The notes beneath the pieces were generated by a model. The model saw only the letters and a list, made by a program, of their open reading frames with translations. It had not been told where the DNA came from and did no database searches. 64,000 bases of DNA, taken from positions 62,001 to 126,000 of the forward strand of contig NZ_STGA01000045.1 of NCBI RefSeq assembly GCF_005222835.1, read 5' to 3'. Source of the DNA: Rhizobium sp. FKY42 (GTDB taxonomy: Bacteria > Pseudomonadota > Alphaproteobacteria > Rhizobiales > Rhizobiaceae). Below are positions 17,093-26,402 of the stretch, one piece after another (positions within the stretch are counted from its first letter, which is position 1; each line of letters opens with the position of its first letter). Both the position numbers and the translations under genes were made by a program.

Positions 17093-17728
17093 ATGACCGC
17101 TCTCATCGAAAATGCCAAGCGATTGGCTGACCGCCTCCTATCGTCCTACTCGGGTCCTCGGCTTCTGGCAGGCATGGCCGGAGCGCCCGGATCCGGCAAA
17201 TCGTCACTGGCGGATGCAGTGGTGGAAGAGATCAACCACAAGCAGCCAGGCCTTGCCGCGGTCTTCCCGATGGACGGATTTCACTACGACGACGCGGTGC
17301 TTCGAGATATGGGCCGCCTTGCCAACAAAGGTGCCATCGATACGTTTGATGCCCACGGTCTGAGGCATATGCTGCAAAGGCTGAAGGCAAATGAAGATGA
17401 TGCAGTCGCCGTTCCGGTTTTCGATCGATCCATCGAAATTGCCAGGGCTGGGGGTCGCCTCATACGGCGTGAGACGGGCATCATCGTTTGTGAGGGTAAT
17501 TATCTGCTGATGCGCAATGAGCCCTGGGACCGGCTACATCCGATTTTTGACCTCACTGTTCTGGTTGAAGTTCCAGTCGAGGAGTTGCGCCGACGTTTGC
17601 GAGAGCGCTGGTTCTTCTATGGGCTCGATGAAGAGGGCATTCGCCGAAAGCTGGACGACAATGACATTCCAAACGGGATGGCCATCATGGACGGCAGCAT
17701 CGAACCTGATGTCCGGGTTCCGAATTAA
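17093..17728 (+). CDS. P-loop nucleoside/sugar kinase-like protein (FrcK/uridine-kinase type)
   Basis: 211 residues. Walker A GAPGSGKS at 30-37, then VFPMDGFHYDDAVLRDMGRL (the uridine-kinase/phosphoribulokinase-like substrate segment), IDTFDAHGL, VPVFDRSIEIA, IIVCEGNYLLMRNEPWD as the Walker B/acceptor region, and lid arginines in ELRRRLRERWFF. It resembles FrcK, the kinase-like protein of the rhizobial fructose transport locus, and the YfdG/PanK-like subfamily; substrate is unknown. GGAGTTCC precedes the ATG. Followed after 30 bp by the ArsB-type permease, with which it may be co-transcribed; no functional link is known. Confidence 0.75.
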   Translation: MTALIENAKRLADRLLSSYSGPRLLAGMAGAPGSGKSSLADAVVEEINHKQPGLAAVFPMDGFHYDDAVLRDMGRLANKGAIDTFDAHGLRHMLQRLKANEDDAVAVPVFDRSIEIARAGGRLIRRETGIIVCEGNYLLMRNEPWDRLHPIFDLTVLVEVPVEELRRRLRERWFFYGLDEEGIRRKLDDNDIPNGMAIMDGSIEPDVRVPN

Positions 17729-17758
17729 AGCAGCGATGCGCCTCAAGGACATGATTGC

Positions 17759-19021
17759 ATGACTTCGCTTACTATGACCTGGCTTATCGCGGGCATGACT
17801 GCCTTCGGCGTCGTCTTCCGTCCCTTTCGATGGCCAGAAGCGGTTTGGGCTGTTGCAGGGGCCGCGATGCTCCTCCTCTTCAACATCATCGGCTGGAGCA
17901 GTGCCGTCAGCGGGGTCCTGAAAGGGTTCGACGTATACCTCTTTCTCATCGGGATGATGTTGTTATCGGAGCTTGCCAGGCGGGAGGGCTTGTTTGACTG
18001 GATCGCCGCGATTGCGACCTGCGCTGCAAAGGGTTCTCCGCGCCGTCTTTTCTGTCTGGTTTACGCAGTCGGCATCGTCGTTACGGTCTTTTTGTCGAAT
18101 GATGCGACTGCGGTTGTCCTGACACCCGCCGTTTATGCCGCCTGTCGTGCAGCGAAGGTAAAGGATCCTTTGCCCTATCTCCTTATCTGCGCGTTCATCG
18201 CCAACGCCGCGAGCTTTGTCCTCCCCATTTCAAATCCTGCAAACCTTGTCATCTTCGCGGGCGGAGAGATGCCGCCTTTATCCCGCTGGCTGGCGACCTT
18301 CTTAATACCCTCCATTGCAGCGATCGGCGTTACTTTCGTTTGCCTCTACGTAACGCAGCGCAAAGCATTGATGGCAGATGAAGTGGCAGAAAACATTGCA
18401 ACACCGGAATTGACGCACGCCGGCAAAGTGTCCGGGGTCGGTCTCTGCATCACCGCCGCTGTGCTCGTCGTCGCGTCTGCCCTGCATCTCGATCTGGGAA
18501 TCCCGACCTTCGTAGCCGGCATCATCACAACCCTCGGCGTCCTGCTGCTCACCCGCCAGAACCCTCTTGAGGTCCTACGCGGCGTCAGTTGGAGCGTGCT
18601 GCCACTGGTCGCAGGACTGTTCGTTGTTGTGGAAGCCGTGAACAAGACCGGGCTCACATCACATCTCGTGCAACAACTGGCAACGCTCGCGGCGGAATCC
18701 GAGGCTCAAGCGATAGCCATCGCAGGCACCGGCGTCGCGATTGTCTCAAACCTCGTAAACAACTTACCGGCAGGTCTCTTCGCAGGGAGCGCAGTACAGG
18801 CCGCCAATGTGTCAGACGCCATCGCGGGCGCTGTTCTGATTGGGGTCGACCTCGGCCCGAACCTGTCAGTCACGGGATCGCTTGCCACCATCCTCTGGCT
18901 CACGGCACTGAGGCGCGAGGGCATTCACATGAGTGCCCTCGCCTTCCTGAAGTTGGGAGTCGTCGTCATGACCCCAGCGCTTGCGGCTGCACTGGGCGTT
19001 CTCATCCTACAAAGCGTCTAG
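17759..19021 (+). CDS. ArsB/NhaD-type (ion transporter superfamily) permease
   Basis: 420 residues with about 11-12 hydrophobic segments. Two family repeats are visible: FLSNDATAVVLTPAVYAACR with NAASFVLPISNPANLVIF in the first half, and SNLVNNLPAGLFAG with GVDLGPNLSVTGSLATILWL in the second. These mark ArsB arsenite pumps and relatives. No arsR, arsC or arsA is nearby, so use as an arsenite pump is an inference from family only; other anions are possible. The stop lies one base from the convergent mmsB stop. Confidence 0.85.
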   Translation: MTSLTMTWLIAGMTAFGVVFRPFRWPEAVWAVAGAAMLLLFNIIGWSSAVSGVLKGFDVYLFLIGMMLLSELARREGLFDWIAAIATCAAKGSPRRLFCLVYAVGIVVTVFLSNDATAVVLTPAVYAACRAAKVKDPLPYLLICAFIANAASFVLPISNPANLVIFAGGEMPPLSRWLATFLIPSIAAIGVTFVCLYVTQRKALMADEVAENIATPELTHAGKVSGVGLCITAAVLVVASALHLDLGIPTFVAGIITTLGVLLLTRQNPLEVLRGVSWSVLPLVAGLFVVVEAVNKTGLTSHLVQQLATLAAESEAQAIAIAGTGVAIVSNLVNNLPAGLFAGSAVQAANVSDAIAGAVLIGVDLGPNLSVTGSLATILWLTALRREGIHMSALAFLKLGVVVMTPALAAALGVLILQSV

Positions 19022-19022
19022 T

Positions 19023-19901
19023 TTACTTCGTGCGGAGCATCTCAATGATGCCGGAAAAATCCGTTCCACCATGGCCTGCAGCTTCGAACTCGCGGTAAAG
19101 GGCGGCAGCCGTAGCACCCAGCGGTGTGCTTGCTCCGCTGCTGTTTGCCGCATCCTGGGAAAGCAGGAGATCCTTCAACATCAGGGCTGCCGCGAAACCG
19201 GGCTGGTAATTGCGATTTGCAGGCGAAGTGGGAACGGGACCGGGAACAGGGCAATAGGTATTGACCGACCAGCACTGACCGGACGATGTGGATACCACGT
19301 CGAAGAGCGCCTGATGGGTCAGTCCGAGCTTTTCGCCCAGCGCAAACGCTTCGCAGGCACCAATCATCGAAATGCCGAGCAGCATGTTGTTGCAGATCTT
19401 TGCGGCCTGACCAGCGCCGGCTCCTCCGCAATGCACAATGCGTTTTCCCATCGCTTCGAGGATGGGACGTGCCGCACCGAAAGCTGCCTGGGTGCCTCCC
19501 GCCATGAAAGTGAGCGTTGCCTGTGCAGCACCGGAGATTCCGCCTGAAACCGGCGCATCAAGAGAGAGACACGCAGCTTCGGCTGCGAGTTGATGCGCCT
19601 CACGAGCTGAATCAACGTCAATGGTCGAGCAATCGATCAGCAATGTACCGGACGCCACCGATGGTTTGAGCTCCGACCAGACGGAAAGCACATGCTCTCC
19701 CTTCGGCAACATGGTAATGATAACGGTTGCGTCTTGGCAGGCTTCTGCAAGCGATATAGCAGCCTTGACGCCGGCCTCTTCGGCAGCCTTGCGACTTTGC
19801 TCCGACAGATCGAAACCGCGAACCACATGTCCGGCCTTCACCAGATTGGCGGCCATTGGTCCGCCCATGTTTCCAAGTCCAACAAATGCAATATTCGCCA
19901 T
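19023..19901 (-). CDS. mmsB: 3-hydroxyisobutyrate dehydrogenase
   Basis: 292 residues from the ATG at 19901; GGGAGG is correctly spaced for it and too close to the TTG two codons upstream. N-terminal Rossmann motif GLGNMGGPMAANL, substrate loop DAPVSGGISGA, catalytic lysine in GQAAKICNNMLLG, and the MmsB-specific stretch SSGQCWSVNTYCPVPGPVP. These distinguish it from GarR-type reductases. It oxidises 3-hydroxyisobutyrate to methylmalonate semialdehyde in valine degradation. Last gene of the liv operon, 21 bp after the GMC gene; the other valine genes are at 49.9-64 kb. mmsA is not beside it. Confidence 0.92.
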   Translation of the reverse strand: MANIAFVGLGNMGGPMAANLVKAGHVVRGFDLSEQSRKAAEEAGVKAAISLAEACQDATVIITMLPKGEHVLSVWSELKPSVASGTLLIDCSTIDVDSAREAHQLAAEAACLSLDAPVSGGISGAAQATLTFMAGGTQAAFGAARPILEAMGKRIVHCGGAGAGQAAKICNNMLLGISMIGACEAFALGEKLGLTHQALFDVVSTSSGQCWSVNTYCPVPGPVPTSPANRNYQPGFAAALMLKDLLLSQDAANSSGASTPLGATAAALYREFEAAGHGGTDFSGIIEMLRTK

Positions 19902-19922
19902 AATCAACGTCCTCCCAATGCT

Positions 19923-21518
19923 TTATCCATTGTCTTCCAAAATCATCATGGCTGCCTTTTCCGCAATCATGACGGTTGGCGAATTCGTGTTTCCCGAAGT
20001 GATCGTCGGCATGATGGAAGCATCTGCTATTCGCAGACGTCCCAAGGCTCGCATACGCAACCGCGGATCGACAACGCTCTCCGGATCGGGTCCCATTCGG
20101 CAGGTACCGACAGGATGGAAAATGGTCGTTCCGATCTCGCCAGCCGCTTTGACCAGCTCCTCCTCGCTCTGGTAGCTCGGACCCGGTTTGTATTCCTGCG
20201 GATTATAGCGGGCGAAGGAAGGCTTCGAAACAATCTCGCGCGTCAGGCGGATCGACTGGGTTGCGACCATCCGGTCACTCTCCGTCGAAAGGTAGCGGGG
20301 CGCGATGGCAGGCTGCTGCGCAAAATCCGGGCTTCTTGCATGCACAGAACCTCGGCTGTCAGGCCGTAGGTTGCACACACTTGCCGTGATGGCCGGGAAG
20401 GTGTGAACAGGATCGCCGAACTTGTCGAGTGAGACCGGCTGTACGTGATACTGAAGGTCTGGTGTTTCCTTCTCGGGACCGGAGCGTGTGAATATGCCCA
20501 ACTGGCTAGGTGCCATCGCCATAGGGCCAGACCGCTTTGCGAGATATTCGAGCCCAATCGCCATCTTGCCAAAAAGGCTGGACGCCTTCTCGTTCAGCGT
20601 TGGAACACCGGTCACCTTGAAGGTCAGGCGCAATTGCAGATGGTCCTGCAAGTTTTCGCCGACCTGCCCGACTTCCTTGACAAGGTCGATTCCAGCATTT
20701 TGCAAAACGTCTCCCCGCCCGATGCCTGAGAGTTCCAGAAGGTGCGGCGAGCCGATAGCGCCAGCCGAAAGCACCGTTTCGCGCCGGGCATAGAATCGCT
20801 GATCGACGCCCCCGACAGAGACCTCAACCCCCTTCACCTCGCCCTGTTCAATGATGAGCTTCCTGGCTTGCGCCTTAGTCACGACGCGCAGATTGCCGCG
20901 CTTCATGGCGGGCCGAAGAAAGGCCTTGACCGTGTTCCAGCGAATGCCCGAACGCTGATTGACGTCAAAATAGCCGGAACCCTCATTGGTGCCTCGATTG
21001 AAATCGGGCGTCTTGGGAATACCTGCCTCTTCTGCCGCCTGCTGGAAGGCATCGAGAACCGCCCAGCGAACGCGCGCCGTTTCCACGCGCCATTCGCCAC
21101 CTACCCCATGCATGTCATCGCCGCCGCGGTGAAAATCCTCGGATTTCCGGAAAATCGGCAAGACGTCGTCCCAACCCCAGCCGGGATTGCCCATTTGTCG
21201 CCACTGATCATAGTCGCGTGCCTGGCCGCGCATGTAGATCATGCCGTTGATCGAAGAGCAGCCGCCAAGCACCTTGCCGCGCGGATAGTTCAGCGCCCGA
21301 CCGTTGAGGCCCCGTTCCTTCTCGGTCTGGAAGCACCAGTCCGTCCGGGGATTGTTGATACAATATAGATAGCCGACCGGAATATGGATCCAGTGATAAT
21401 TGTCGTTACCGCCAGCCTCCAGCAGAAGAACTGTATTCTTCCCGTCGGCGGAGAGCCGATTGGCCAGCACACAGCCCGCGGTACCTGCACCAATGATAAT
21501 GTAATCGAAGCTATTCAT
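19923..21518 (-). CDS. GMC family FAD-dependent oxidoreductase (choline-dehydrogenase-like)
   Basis: 531 residues from the ATG at 21518 (MNSFDYIIIGAGTAGC); the frame extends to 21572 but the ADP-binding strand starts here as usual. FAD motif GAGTAG at 10-15, GMC signature 1 in YPRGKVLGGCSSINGMIYMR, signature 2 in GAIGSPHLLELSGIG, and C-terminal active-site region IFHPVGTCRMGPD with TSGNTNSPTVMIAEKAA. Oxidises a primary or secondary alcohol; choline itself is not shown. Located between livM and mmsB in one transcription unit, which suggests an alcohol or polyol substrate imported by the Liv-type transporter. Confidence 0.9.
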   Translation of the reverse strand: MNSFDYIIIGAGTAGCVLANRLSADGKNTVLLLEAGGNDNYHWIHIPVGYLYCINNPRTDWCFQTEKERGLNGRALNYPRGKVLGGCSSINGMIYMRGQARDYDQWRQMGNPGWGWDDVLPIFRKSEDFHRGGDDMHGVGGEWRVETARVRWAVLDAFQQAAEEAGIPKTPDFNRGTNEGSGYFDVNQRSGIRWNTVKAFLRPAMKRGNLRVVTKAQARKLIIEQGEVKGVEVSVGGVDQRFYARRETVLSAGAIGSPHLLELSGIGRGDVLQNAGIDLVKEVGQVGENLQDHLQLRLTFKVTGVPTLNEKASSLFGKMAIGLEYLAKRSGPMAMAPSQLGIFTRSGPEKETPDLQYHVQPVSLDKFGDPVHTFPAITASVCNLRPDSRGSVHARSPDFAQQPAIAPRYLSTESDRMVATQSIRLTREIVSKPSFARYNPQEYKPGPSYQSEEELVKAAGEIGTTIFHPVGTCRMGPDPESVVDPRLRMRALGRLRIADASIMPTITSGNTNSPTVMIAEKAAMMILEDNG

Positions 21519-21610
21519 GACACAGCTCGTGAGATGGGCAAAGGTTGACATGGGCGCGCTCAATGCGCCCATGCGGAGTTCAAACTAGCAGTTTTGGTGG
21601 GATTATCGGG

Positions 21611-22621
21611 CTAGAGCCAGCGCGCCAGTCCGAATTTCCGGCCGATCCTTGAGGCTGCGAGTTCTCCTACCACGCCACGTCGGAAAACGAGAACGCAGAT
21701 CATGAACACAGCGCCGGTTATGATCGTTACGGGAAAGCCAGTCGTTGCCAGATAATTCCCCAGCATCACCACAATGGCCGATCCGAGGATCGGACCAAGC
21801 ATGGTGCCAATCCCGCCAAGCAGTGTCATCAGGATCACCTCGCCGGACGTCTGCCAGCCCACATCGGTGAGCGTCGCGAACTGGAATACGAGAGCTTTTG
21901 TGCCGCCTGCCAATCCGGCAAGTGCTGCCGACATGACGAAGGCTCCGAGTTTGTAGCGCGCGACGGAATAGCCGAGCGAGATAGCCCGTTGCTCGTTCTC
22001 ACGGATGGATTTCAGGATCATGCCGAATGGCGAATGCACGAAGCGCCAGATGATGAAGACACCGATCAGGAAAATCGCGGCCACGGTGTAATACATGGCG
22101 AACGGCTGGCTCAGATCGATGAAGCCAAAGAGATGCCCACGCGGAACAGACTGGATGCCGTCCTCACCATGCGTGAACTTGGCCTGCAGGCAGAAGAAGA
22201 AAAACATCTGAGCAAGCGACAGCGTGATCATGGAGAAATAGATACCCTGTCGCCGGATCGCGAAAAAGCCCATGATCAGCCCGAGAGCGGCGCCGCCTGC
22301 GGTTCCGATGAGAATTCCAAGTTCTGGTGGAACACCCCATTCCTTCACGCTGTGAGCCGTAAAGTAGGCAGCACCGCCGAAAAAGGCCGCATGCCCGAAG
22401 GAAAGGAGCCCGGTGTAGCCAATCAGAAGATTGAAGGCTGCCGCAAAGAGAGCAAAGCAGAGCACCTTCATGATAAAAACCGGGTAGATCAGGAAGGGCG
22501 CAACAAGCAGAAGCAACAAGCCTGCCACAAGCGCAAGACGTCTCGCCGTGATCTCGGATTTCGAAACAGAACAGTCATCAAGCGCATCTGACGGGACGGT
22601 CGAGGTGTGAATTTCAGCCAT
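21611..22621 (-). CDS. livM: Branched-chain amino acid-type ABC permease LivM
   Basis: 336 residues with ~8-10 membrane segments, family landmark GYTGLLSFGHAAFFGGAAYF and the cytoplasmic SIRENEQRAISLGYSVARYK loop that contacts the ATPases. The start ATG lies 4 bp beyond the livH stop. A ~90-bp gap separates it from the GMC gene. Forms the pore with LivH. Confidence 0.95.
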   Translation of the reverse strand: MAEIHTSTVPSDALDDCSVSKSEITARRLALVAGLLLLLVAPFLIYPVFIMKVLCFALFAAAFNLLIGYTGLLSFGHAAFFGGAAYFTAHSVKEWGVPPELGILIGTAGGAALGLIMGFFAIRRQGIYFSMITLSLAQMFFFFCLQAKFTHGEDGIQSVPRGHLFGFIDLSQPFAMYYTVAAIFLIGVFIIWRFVHSPFGMILKSIRENEQRAISLGYSVARYKLGAFVMSAALAGLAGGTKALVFQFATLTDVGWQTSGEVILMTLLGGIGTMLGPILGSAIVVMLGNYLATTGFPVTIITGAVFMICVLVFRRGVVGELAASRIGRKFGLARWL

Positions 22622-22625
22622 GTTC

Positions 22626-23510
22626 TTACTCCCGTCCGAACAGTCCGGCAGGCCGGACCAGCAGGACTATTGCCATGATGACAAAAATGACCGTGTTGGA
22701 AGCTTCCGGGTAGAAAACCTTGGTCAACCCCTCTGTGATGCCAAGCACGTAGCCAGTTACGATGGCACCAAGGATCGAGCCCATTCCGCCCACGACGACC
22801 ACCGCGAAAACGACGATGATGATGTTGGACCCCATGAGCGGAGAGACCTGATAAATTGGTGCAGCCAGAACACCTGCGAAGGCAGCGAGCGCGACACCCA
22901 GCCCATAAGTCAGCGTGAGCAGGATCGGCACATTGACGCCGAAGGCCTGCACAAGCGTGGAATTTTCCGTTGCTGCCCGCAGATATGCGCCAAGCTTTGT
23001 CTTCTCGATCAGCAGCCATGTTCCGATGCAGACCACCAGCGAGGCGACAACCACCCAACCGCGGTAGTTCGGCAGGAACATGAAGCCGAGGTTGGTGCCG
23101 CCTGCAAGCGATGGCGGCGTGGCATAGGGTTGTCCGGAAGCACCATAGTAGTAGCGGAAGATACCTTCCAACATCAGCGCGAGGCCAAAGGTGAACAGCA
23201 GCCCGTAGAGCGGATCGAGGCCATAGAGCCGTTGCAGGAACAGCCGCTCGATCACGGCGCCGAACACGCCGACGATGATCGGCGTGAGGATGAGCGCTGG
23301 CCAATAGCCGATACCCGCAAAATGCAACAGCAGATAGGCCGTGAAGGCACCCAGCATGTATTGAGCGCCATGGGCGAAATTGATCATCCGCAGCAGACCG
23401 AAGATGATCGCCAGCCCGAGCGACAGCAGGGCATAGAAAGACCCGTTGATCAGTCCGATCAGAAGCTGACCCAGCAGCGCGGGAAGCGGAACTCCGAAAA
23501 CCATTGTCAT
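22626..23510 (-). CDS. livH: Branched-chain amino acid-type ABC permease LivH
   Basis: 294 residues. The start LLGQLLIGLINGSFYALLSL and the motif MINFAHGAQYMLGAFTAYLL are typical of LivH, as is the conserved AFGVNVPILLTLTYGLG region. About eight hydrophobic helices. Gap to livF 3 bp and to livM 4 bp, so tightly coupled. Confidence 0.95.
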   Translation of the reverse strand: MTMVFGVPLPALLGQLLIGLINGSFYALLSLGLAIIFGLLRMINFAHGAQYMLGAFTAYLLLHFAGIGYWPALILTPIIVGVFGAVIERLFLQRLYGLDPLYGLLFTFGLALMLEGIFRYYYGASGQPYATPPSLAGGTNLGFMFLPNYRGWVVVASLVVCIGTWLLIEKTKLGAYLRAATENSTLVQAFGVNVPILLTLTYGLGVALAAFAGVLAAPIYQVSPLMGSNIIIVVFAVVVVGGMGSILGAIVTGYVLGITEGLTKVFYPEASNTVIFVIMAIVLLVRPAGLFGRE

Positions 23511-23513
23511 GGT

Positions 23514-24215
23514 TCAGACTCCTAGAACTTTATGGAGTTCGTCCATGCGCTCACCAAGCTGCGCAACAGGAAACTCCGATTGAATATGGCCGTGATCCAT
23601 GAGGTAGAAGCGGTCGGCAACGCGACTTGCAAACCGGAAATTCTGCTCCACCAGAAGGACCGTAATACCGCGCTGTTTCAGGCGGATAAGCACGTCACCG
23701 ATCCTTTGTACGATCACGGGCGCAAGCCCTTCCGTCGGTTCATCGAGAAGCAGCATCCGCACACCCGTTCGCAAGATCCGCGCAATAGCCAGCATTTGCT
23801 GCTCGCCACCGGAAAGCTTTGTGCCGGGGCTGTTACGCCGCTCATGCAGGTTTGGAAACAGTTCGAAAATCTCATCGACGGTCATGCCGTTCTTGGCGAT
23901 CTGCGGCGGCAGCATGAGGTTTTCGATGACACTGAGGCTTGCAAAGATGCCGCGCTCTTCCGGCACGAAACCAAGTCCATGGCGCGCAGTCTTGTGCAGC
24001 GGCACGGGCATCATGTCCTGATCATTAAAGCGGAGCGTGCCCTTGCGTTGGCGGATAATGCCCATGATGGTGCGCAACGTCGTCGTCTTGCCGACGCCAT
24101 TGCGGCCAAGAAGGGTCACCGTTTCGCCTTCGCGGATCTGCATGTCGACCCCATGCAAAACGTGGCTTTCGCCATACCAGGCATTGAGGCCGCGAACGTC
24201 CAGTAATGCGTTCAT
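23514..24215 (-). CDS. livF: Branched-chain amino acid-type ABC ATPase LivF
   Basis: 233 residues: Walker A GRNGVGKTT near 37-45, YWY/ESHVLHGVDM start, GFVPEERGIFASLSVIENL, signature LSGGEQQM, Walker B MLLLDEPTEGLAP, and the LivF-typical VLLVEQN. The shorter C-terminus separates it from LivG. Its ATG is one base after the livG stop (TGAGATG). Confidence 0.95.
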   Translation of the reverse strand: MNALLDVRGLNAWYGESHVLHGVDMQIREGETVTLLGRNGVGKTTTLRTIMGIIRQRKGTLRFNDQDMMPVPLHKTARHGLGFVPEERGIFASLSVIENLMLPPQIAKNGMTVDEIFELFPNLHERRNSPGTKLSGGEQQMLAIARILRTGVRMLLLDEPTEGLAPVIVQRIGDVLIRLKQRGITVLLVEQNFRFASRVADRFYLMDHGHIQSEFPVAQLGERMDELHKVLGV

Positions 24216-24216
24216 C

Positions 24217-24999
24217 TCAATCCTCCTCGCGGCCCATATAAGCGGTTCGCACTTGCGGATCCTGGCTGACGGTTGCGTAATCCCCCGCCGCGAGGATTTC
24301 GCCGCGCTGAAGCACGGTAACCCGATCGCAGATGTCGGCCACGACGGAGAGGTTGTGCTCGACCATCAGAACAGCGCGGGTTTTGGCAACCGAACGGATG
24401 AGCCCGGCAATAGCAGTGATATCTTCCTGCCCCATGCCTGCCAGTGGCTCATCGAGCAGAAGCACTTTGGGATCGAGAGCGAGCGTCGTCGCAATCTCCA
24501 GAACACGTTTGCGCCCGTAGGAAAGGTCCGCCGCAAGCGCGTCGCGCTCTCGCATAAGCCCGACGATTGTAAGCAAGGCTTCGGCTTTCCCTGTCAAGCC
24601 GTCGAGAGCCGACATCGGACGCCAGAACTGGTGTGCCAAACCGTTGGGTCGCTGCAAGGCTACCCTCACATTGTCCAGCACCGTCAGATGCGGGAAAACC
24701 GCCGAAATCTGGAATGAGCGCACCAACCCCATTCGTGCCACGCGGTCCGGGGAAGTGGACGTGATGTCTTCGCCCATGAGGGTGATTTTACCCGCCGTCG
24801 GCTGCAAAAATTTTGTCAGCAGATTGAAGACGGTTGTCTTCCCGGCGCCATTCGGCCCGATGAGCGCATGGATCTCACCATGGAAGACGTCGATATCGAC
24901 ATTGTTGACCGCCAGAAAACCACCGAAGCGGCGAGAGAGACCACGCGCGGTAAGGACCGCGCGTTGCTCCCCCAGGGACTGTGGGGATGGTGCGTTCAT
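24217..24999 (-). CDS. livG: Branched-chain amino acid-type ABC ATPase LivG
   Basis: 260 residues: LSRRFGGFLAVNNVDIDVFH, Walker A GPNGAGKTT, the long insert with VRSFQISAVFPHLTVLDNVR, LSYGRKRVLEIATTLALDP in place of the canonical signature (normal for LivG), Walker B VLLLDEPLAGM, and LMVEHNLSVV. It starts 12 bp after the livK stop. With LivF it powers LivHM. Confidence 0.95.
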   Translation of the reverse strand: MNAPSPQSLGEQRAVLTARGLSRRFGGFLAVNNVDIDVFHGEIHALIGPNGAGKTTVFNLLTKFLQPTAGKITLMGEDITSTSPDRVARMGLVRSFQISAVFPHLTVLDNVRVALQRPNGLAHQFWRPMSALDGLTGKAEALLTIVGLMRERDALAADLSYGRKRVLEIATTLALDPKVLLLDEPLAGMGQEDITAIAGLIRSVAKTRAVLMVEHNLSVVADICDRVTVLQRGEILAAGDYATVSQDPQVRTAYMGREED

Positions 25000-25011
25000 G
25001 AAAAGACCCGT

Positions 25012-26217
25012 TTATTTTACGAGGGGGCAGCCGCTCTTGGCCGGGTCGATATAGGCTTCCTTGCCAGGAATGGTGGCAAGGACCTTGAAGTAATCCCAAG
25101 GCTTCTTGCTCTCGGACGGCTTCTTCACTTCAAGCAGATACATGTCTTTGATCATGCGGCCATTCGGGCCAACAGTTCCCTTACCTGCAAAGACATCTTC
25201 AACCGGCATTTCGTGCAACTGCTTGGCCACAGCCTCGGTCTCGTCGGTACCCGCCTTCTGGATAGCCTTCAGATACTGGAGAACGGCAGAATAGGTGCCC
25301 GCCTGAATCATGTTCGGCATCTTGCCAGTACGCTTCATGTAACGTTCGCCGAACTTGCGGCTTTCGTCATCACGATCCCAGTAGAAGCCTTCGGTAAGTG
25401 TCAGCCCTTGTGCCGCCTCAAGCCCCAGACCGTTGACTTCAGCAAGCGTGAAGAGCAATGCCGCGAGGCGCTGGCCGCTTTGCGTGATGCCGAATTCAGC
25501 GGCCTGCTTGATAGCGTTCTGCGTATCCGCACCAGCATTGGCAAGGCCAACGACGTTTGCACCGGAAGACTGCGCCTGAAGAAGGAACGATGAGTAATCA
25601 GAGTTGCTGAGGGGATGGCGGACCGCGCCCACCACCTCACCGCCATTGGCCTTGACGAATTCGCTGGTCTGGCCTTCAAGCGAATAGCCAAAAGCGTAAT
25701 CGGCGGTCAGGAAGAACCACTTCTTGCCACCCTGCTTGACGAGTGCGCCGCCGGTGCCGACAGCCAGAGCATGCGTATCGTAGGCCCAATGAAAGCCATA
25801 GGGGCTGCACTGTTTGCCCGTCAGTTCTGTCGTCGCAGCACCGGTAACGATGTCGATCTTCTTCTTTTCCTTGGCAATGGCCTGCACCGCGAGCGCAACA
25901 GAGGACGTCGTCAATTCCATGATGGCATCGACCTGGTTCGTGTCGAACCACTGGCGGGCGATGTTGGATGCGATGTCCGGCTTGTTCTGGTGGTCGGCGT
26001 CCACGATCTCGATTGCGCTGTCCAGCACCTTGCCGCCGAAATCCTCAACAGCCATTTTCGCCGCTTCAACTGAACCTTTCCCGCCAAAGTCCGCGTAGAC
26101 GCCGGACTGGTCGTTCAGGATGCCGATCTTCACTTTTCCGTCGGAAACGGAAGCAGCAAGTGCCATGGATGTGCTGGCCAGAAGCGCCGCAGCCGACGCC
26201 AAAATAGTTCCGCGCAT
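25012..26217 (-). CDS. livK: Periplasmic binding protein of a Liv-type ABC importer
   Basis: 401 residues from the ATG at 26217, which has GGGAGG ~9 bp upstream; the frame extends to 26253. Signal peptide MRGTILASAAALLASTSMAL-A. SBP family 6 pattern: VKIGILNDQSGVYADFGGKG, ADHQNKPDIASNIARQW, and YDTHALAVGTGGALVKQGGK. The ligand may be a branched-chain amino acid, but proteins of this subgroup often bind aromatic or other small acids; the GMC dehydrogenase and mmsB downstream point to a branched C4-C5 compound. First gene of livKGFHM-GMC-mmsB. Confidence 0.88.
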   Translation of the reverse strand: MRGTILASAAALLASTSMALAASVSDGKVKIGILNDQSGVYADFGGKGSVEAAKMAVEDFGGKVLDSAIEIVDADHQNKPDIASNIARQWFDTNQVDAIMELTTSSVALAVQAIAKEKKKIDIVTGAATTELTGKQCSPYGFHWAYDTHALAVGTGGALVKQGGKKWFFLTADYAFGYSLEGQTSEFVKANGGEVVGAVRHPLSNSDYSSFLLQAQSSGANVVGLANAGADTQNAIKQAAEFGITQSGQRLAALLFTLAEVNGLGLEAAQGLTLTEGFYWDRDDESRKFGERYMKRTGKMPNMIQAGTYSAVLQYLKAIQKAGTDETEAVAKQLHEMPVEDVFAGKGTVGPNGRMIKDMYLLEVKKPSESKKPWDYFKVLATIPGKEAYIDPAKSGCPLVK

Positions 26218-26367
26218 ATCGTTATCCTCCCAGAGATATTGCGTGGCGCTCATATGAGCCTGTTCAAAAATAGCCTGCTGGCTCTCCTCAAAGCCCGCAG
26301 CTTGATCATTATGTTTCTCTTAAAAATCCGCTTGTGCAAGCGATTGCGCGAACTAATTTCAAACAGT

Positions 26368-26389
26368 ATCTGTTCAAAATTGAACAGAT
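26368..26389. promoter_or_regulatory. Perfect 10-bp-arm palindrome between livK and the LysR gene
   Basis: ATCTGTTCAA and TTGAACAGAT flank a 2-nt AA centre. A matching half-site CTGTTCAAAA occurs near 26259, nearer livK. The palindrome overlaps an upstream ATG of the LysR frame, supporting translation from 26403. Probable operator of the LysR protein for itself and the liv operon; the TTCAAnnTTGAA core is also met in other regulators. Confidence 0.65.
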
Positions 26390-26402
26390 GGGAGCGAGTT
26401 GG

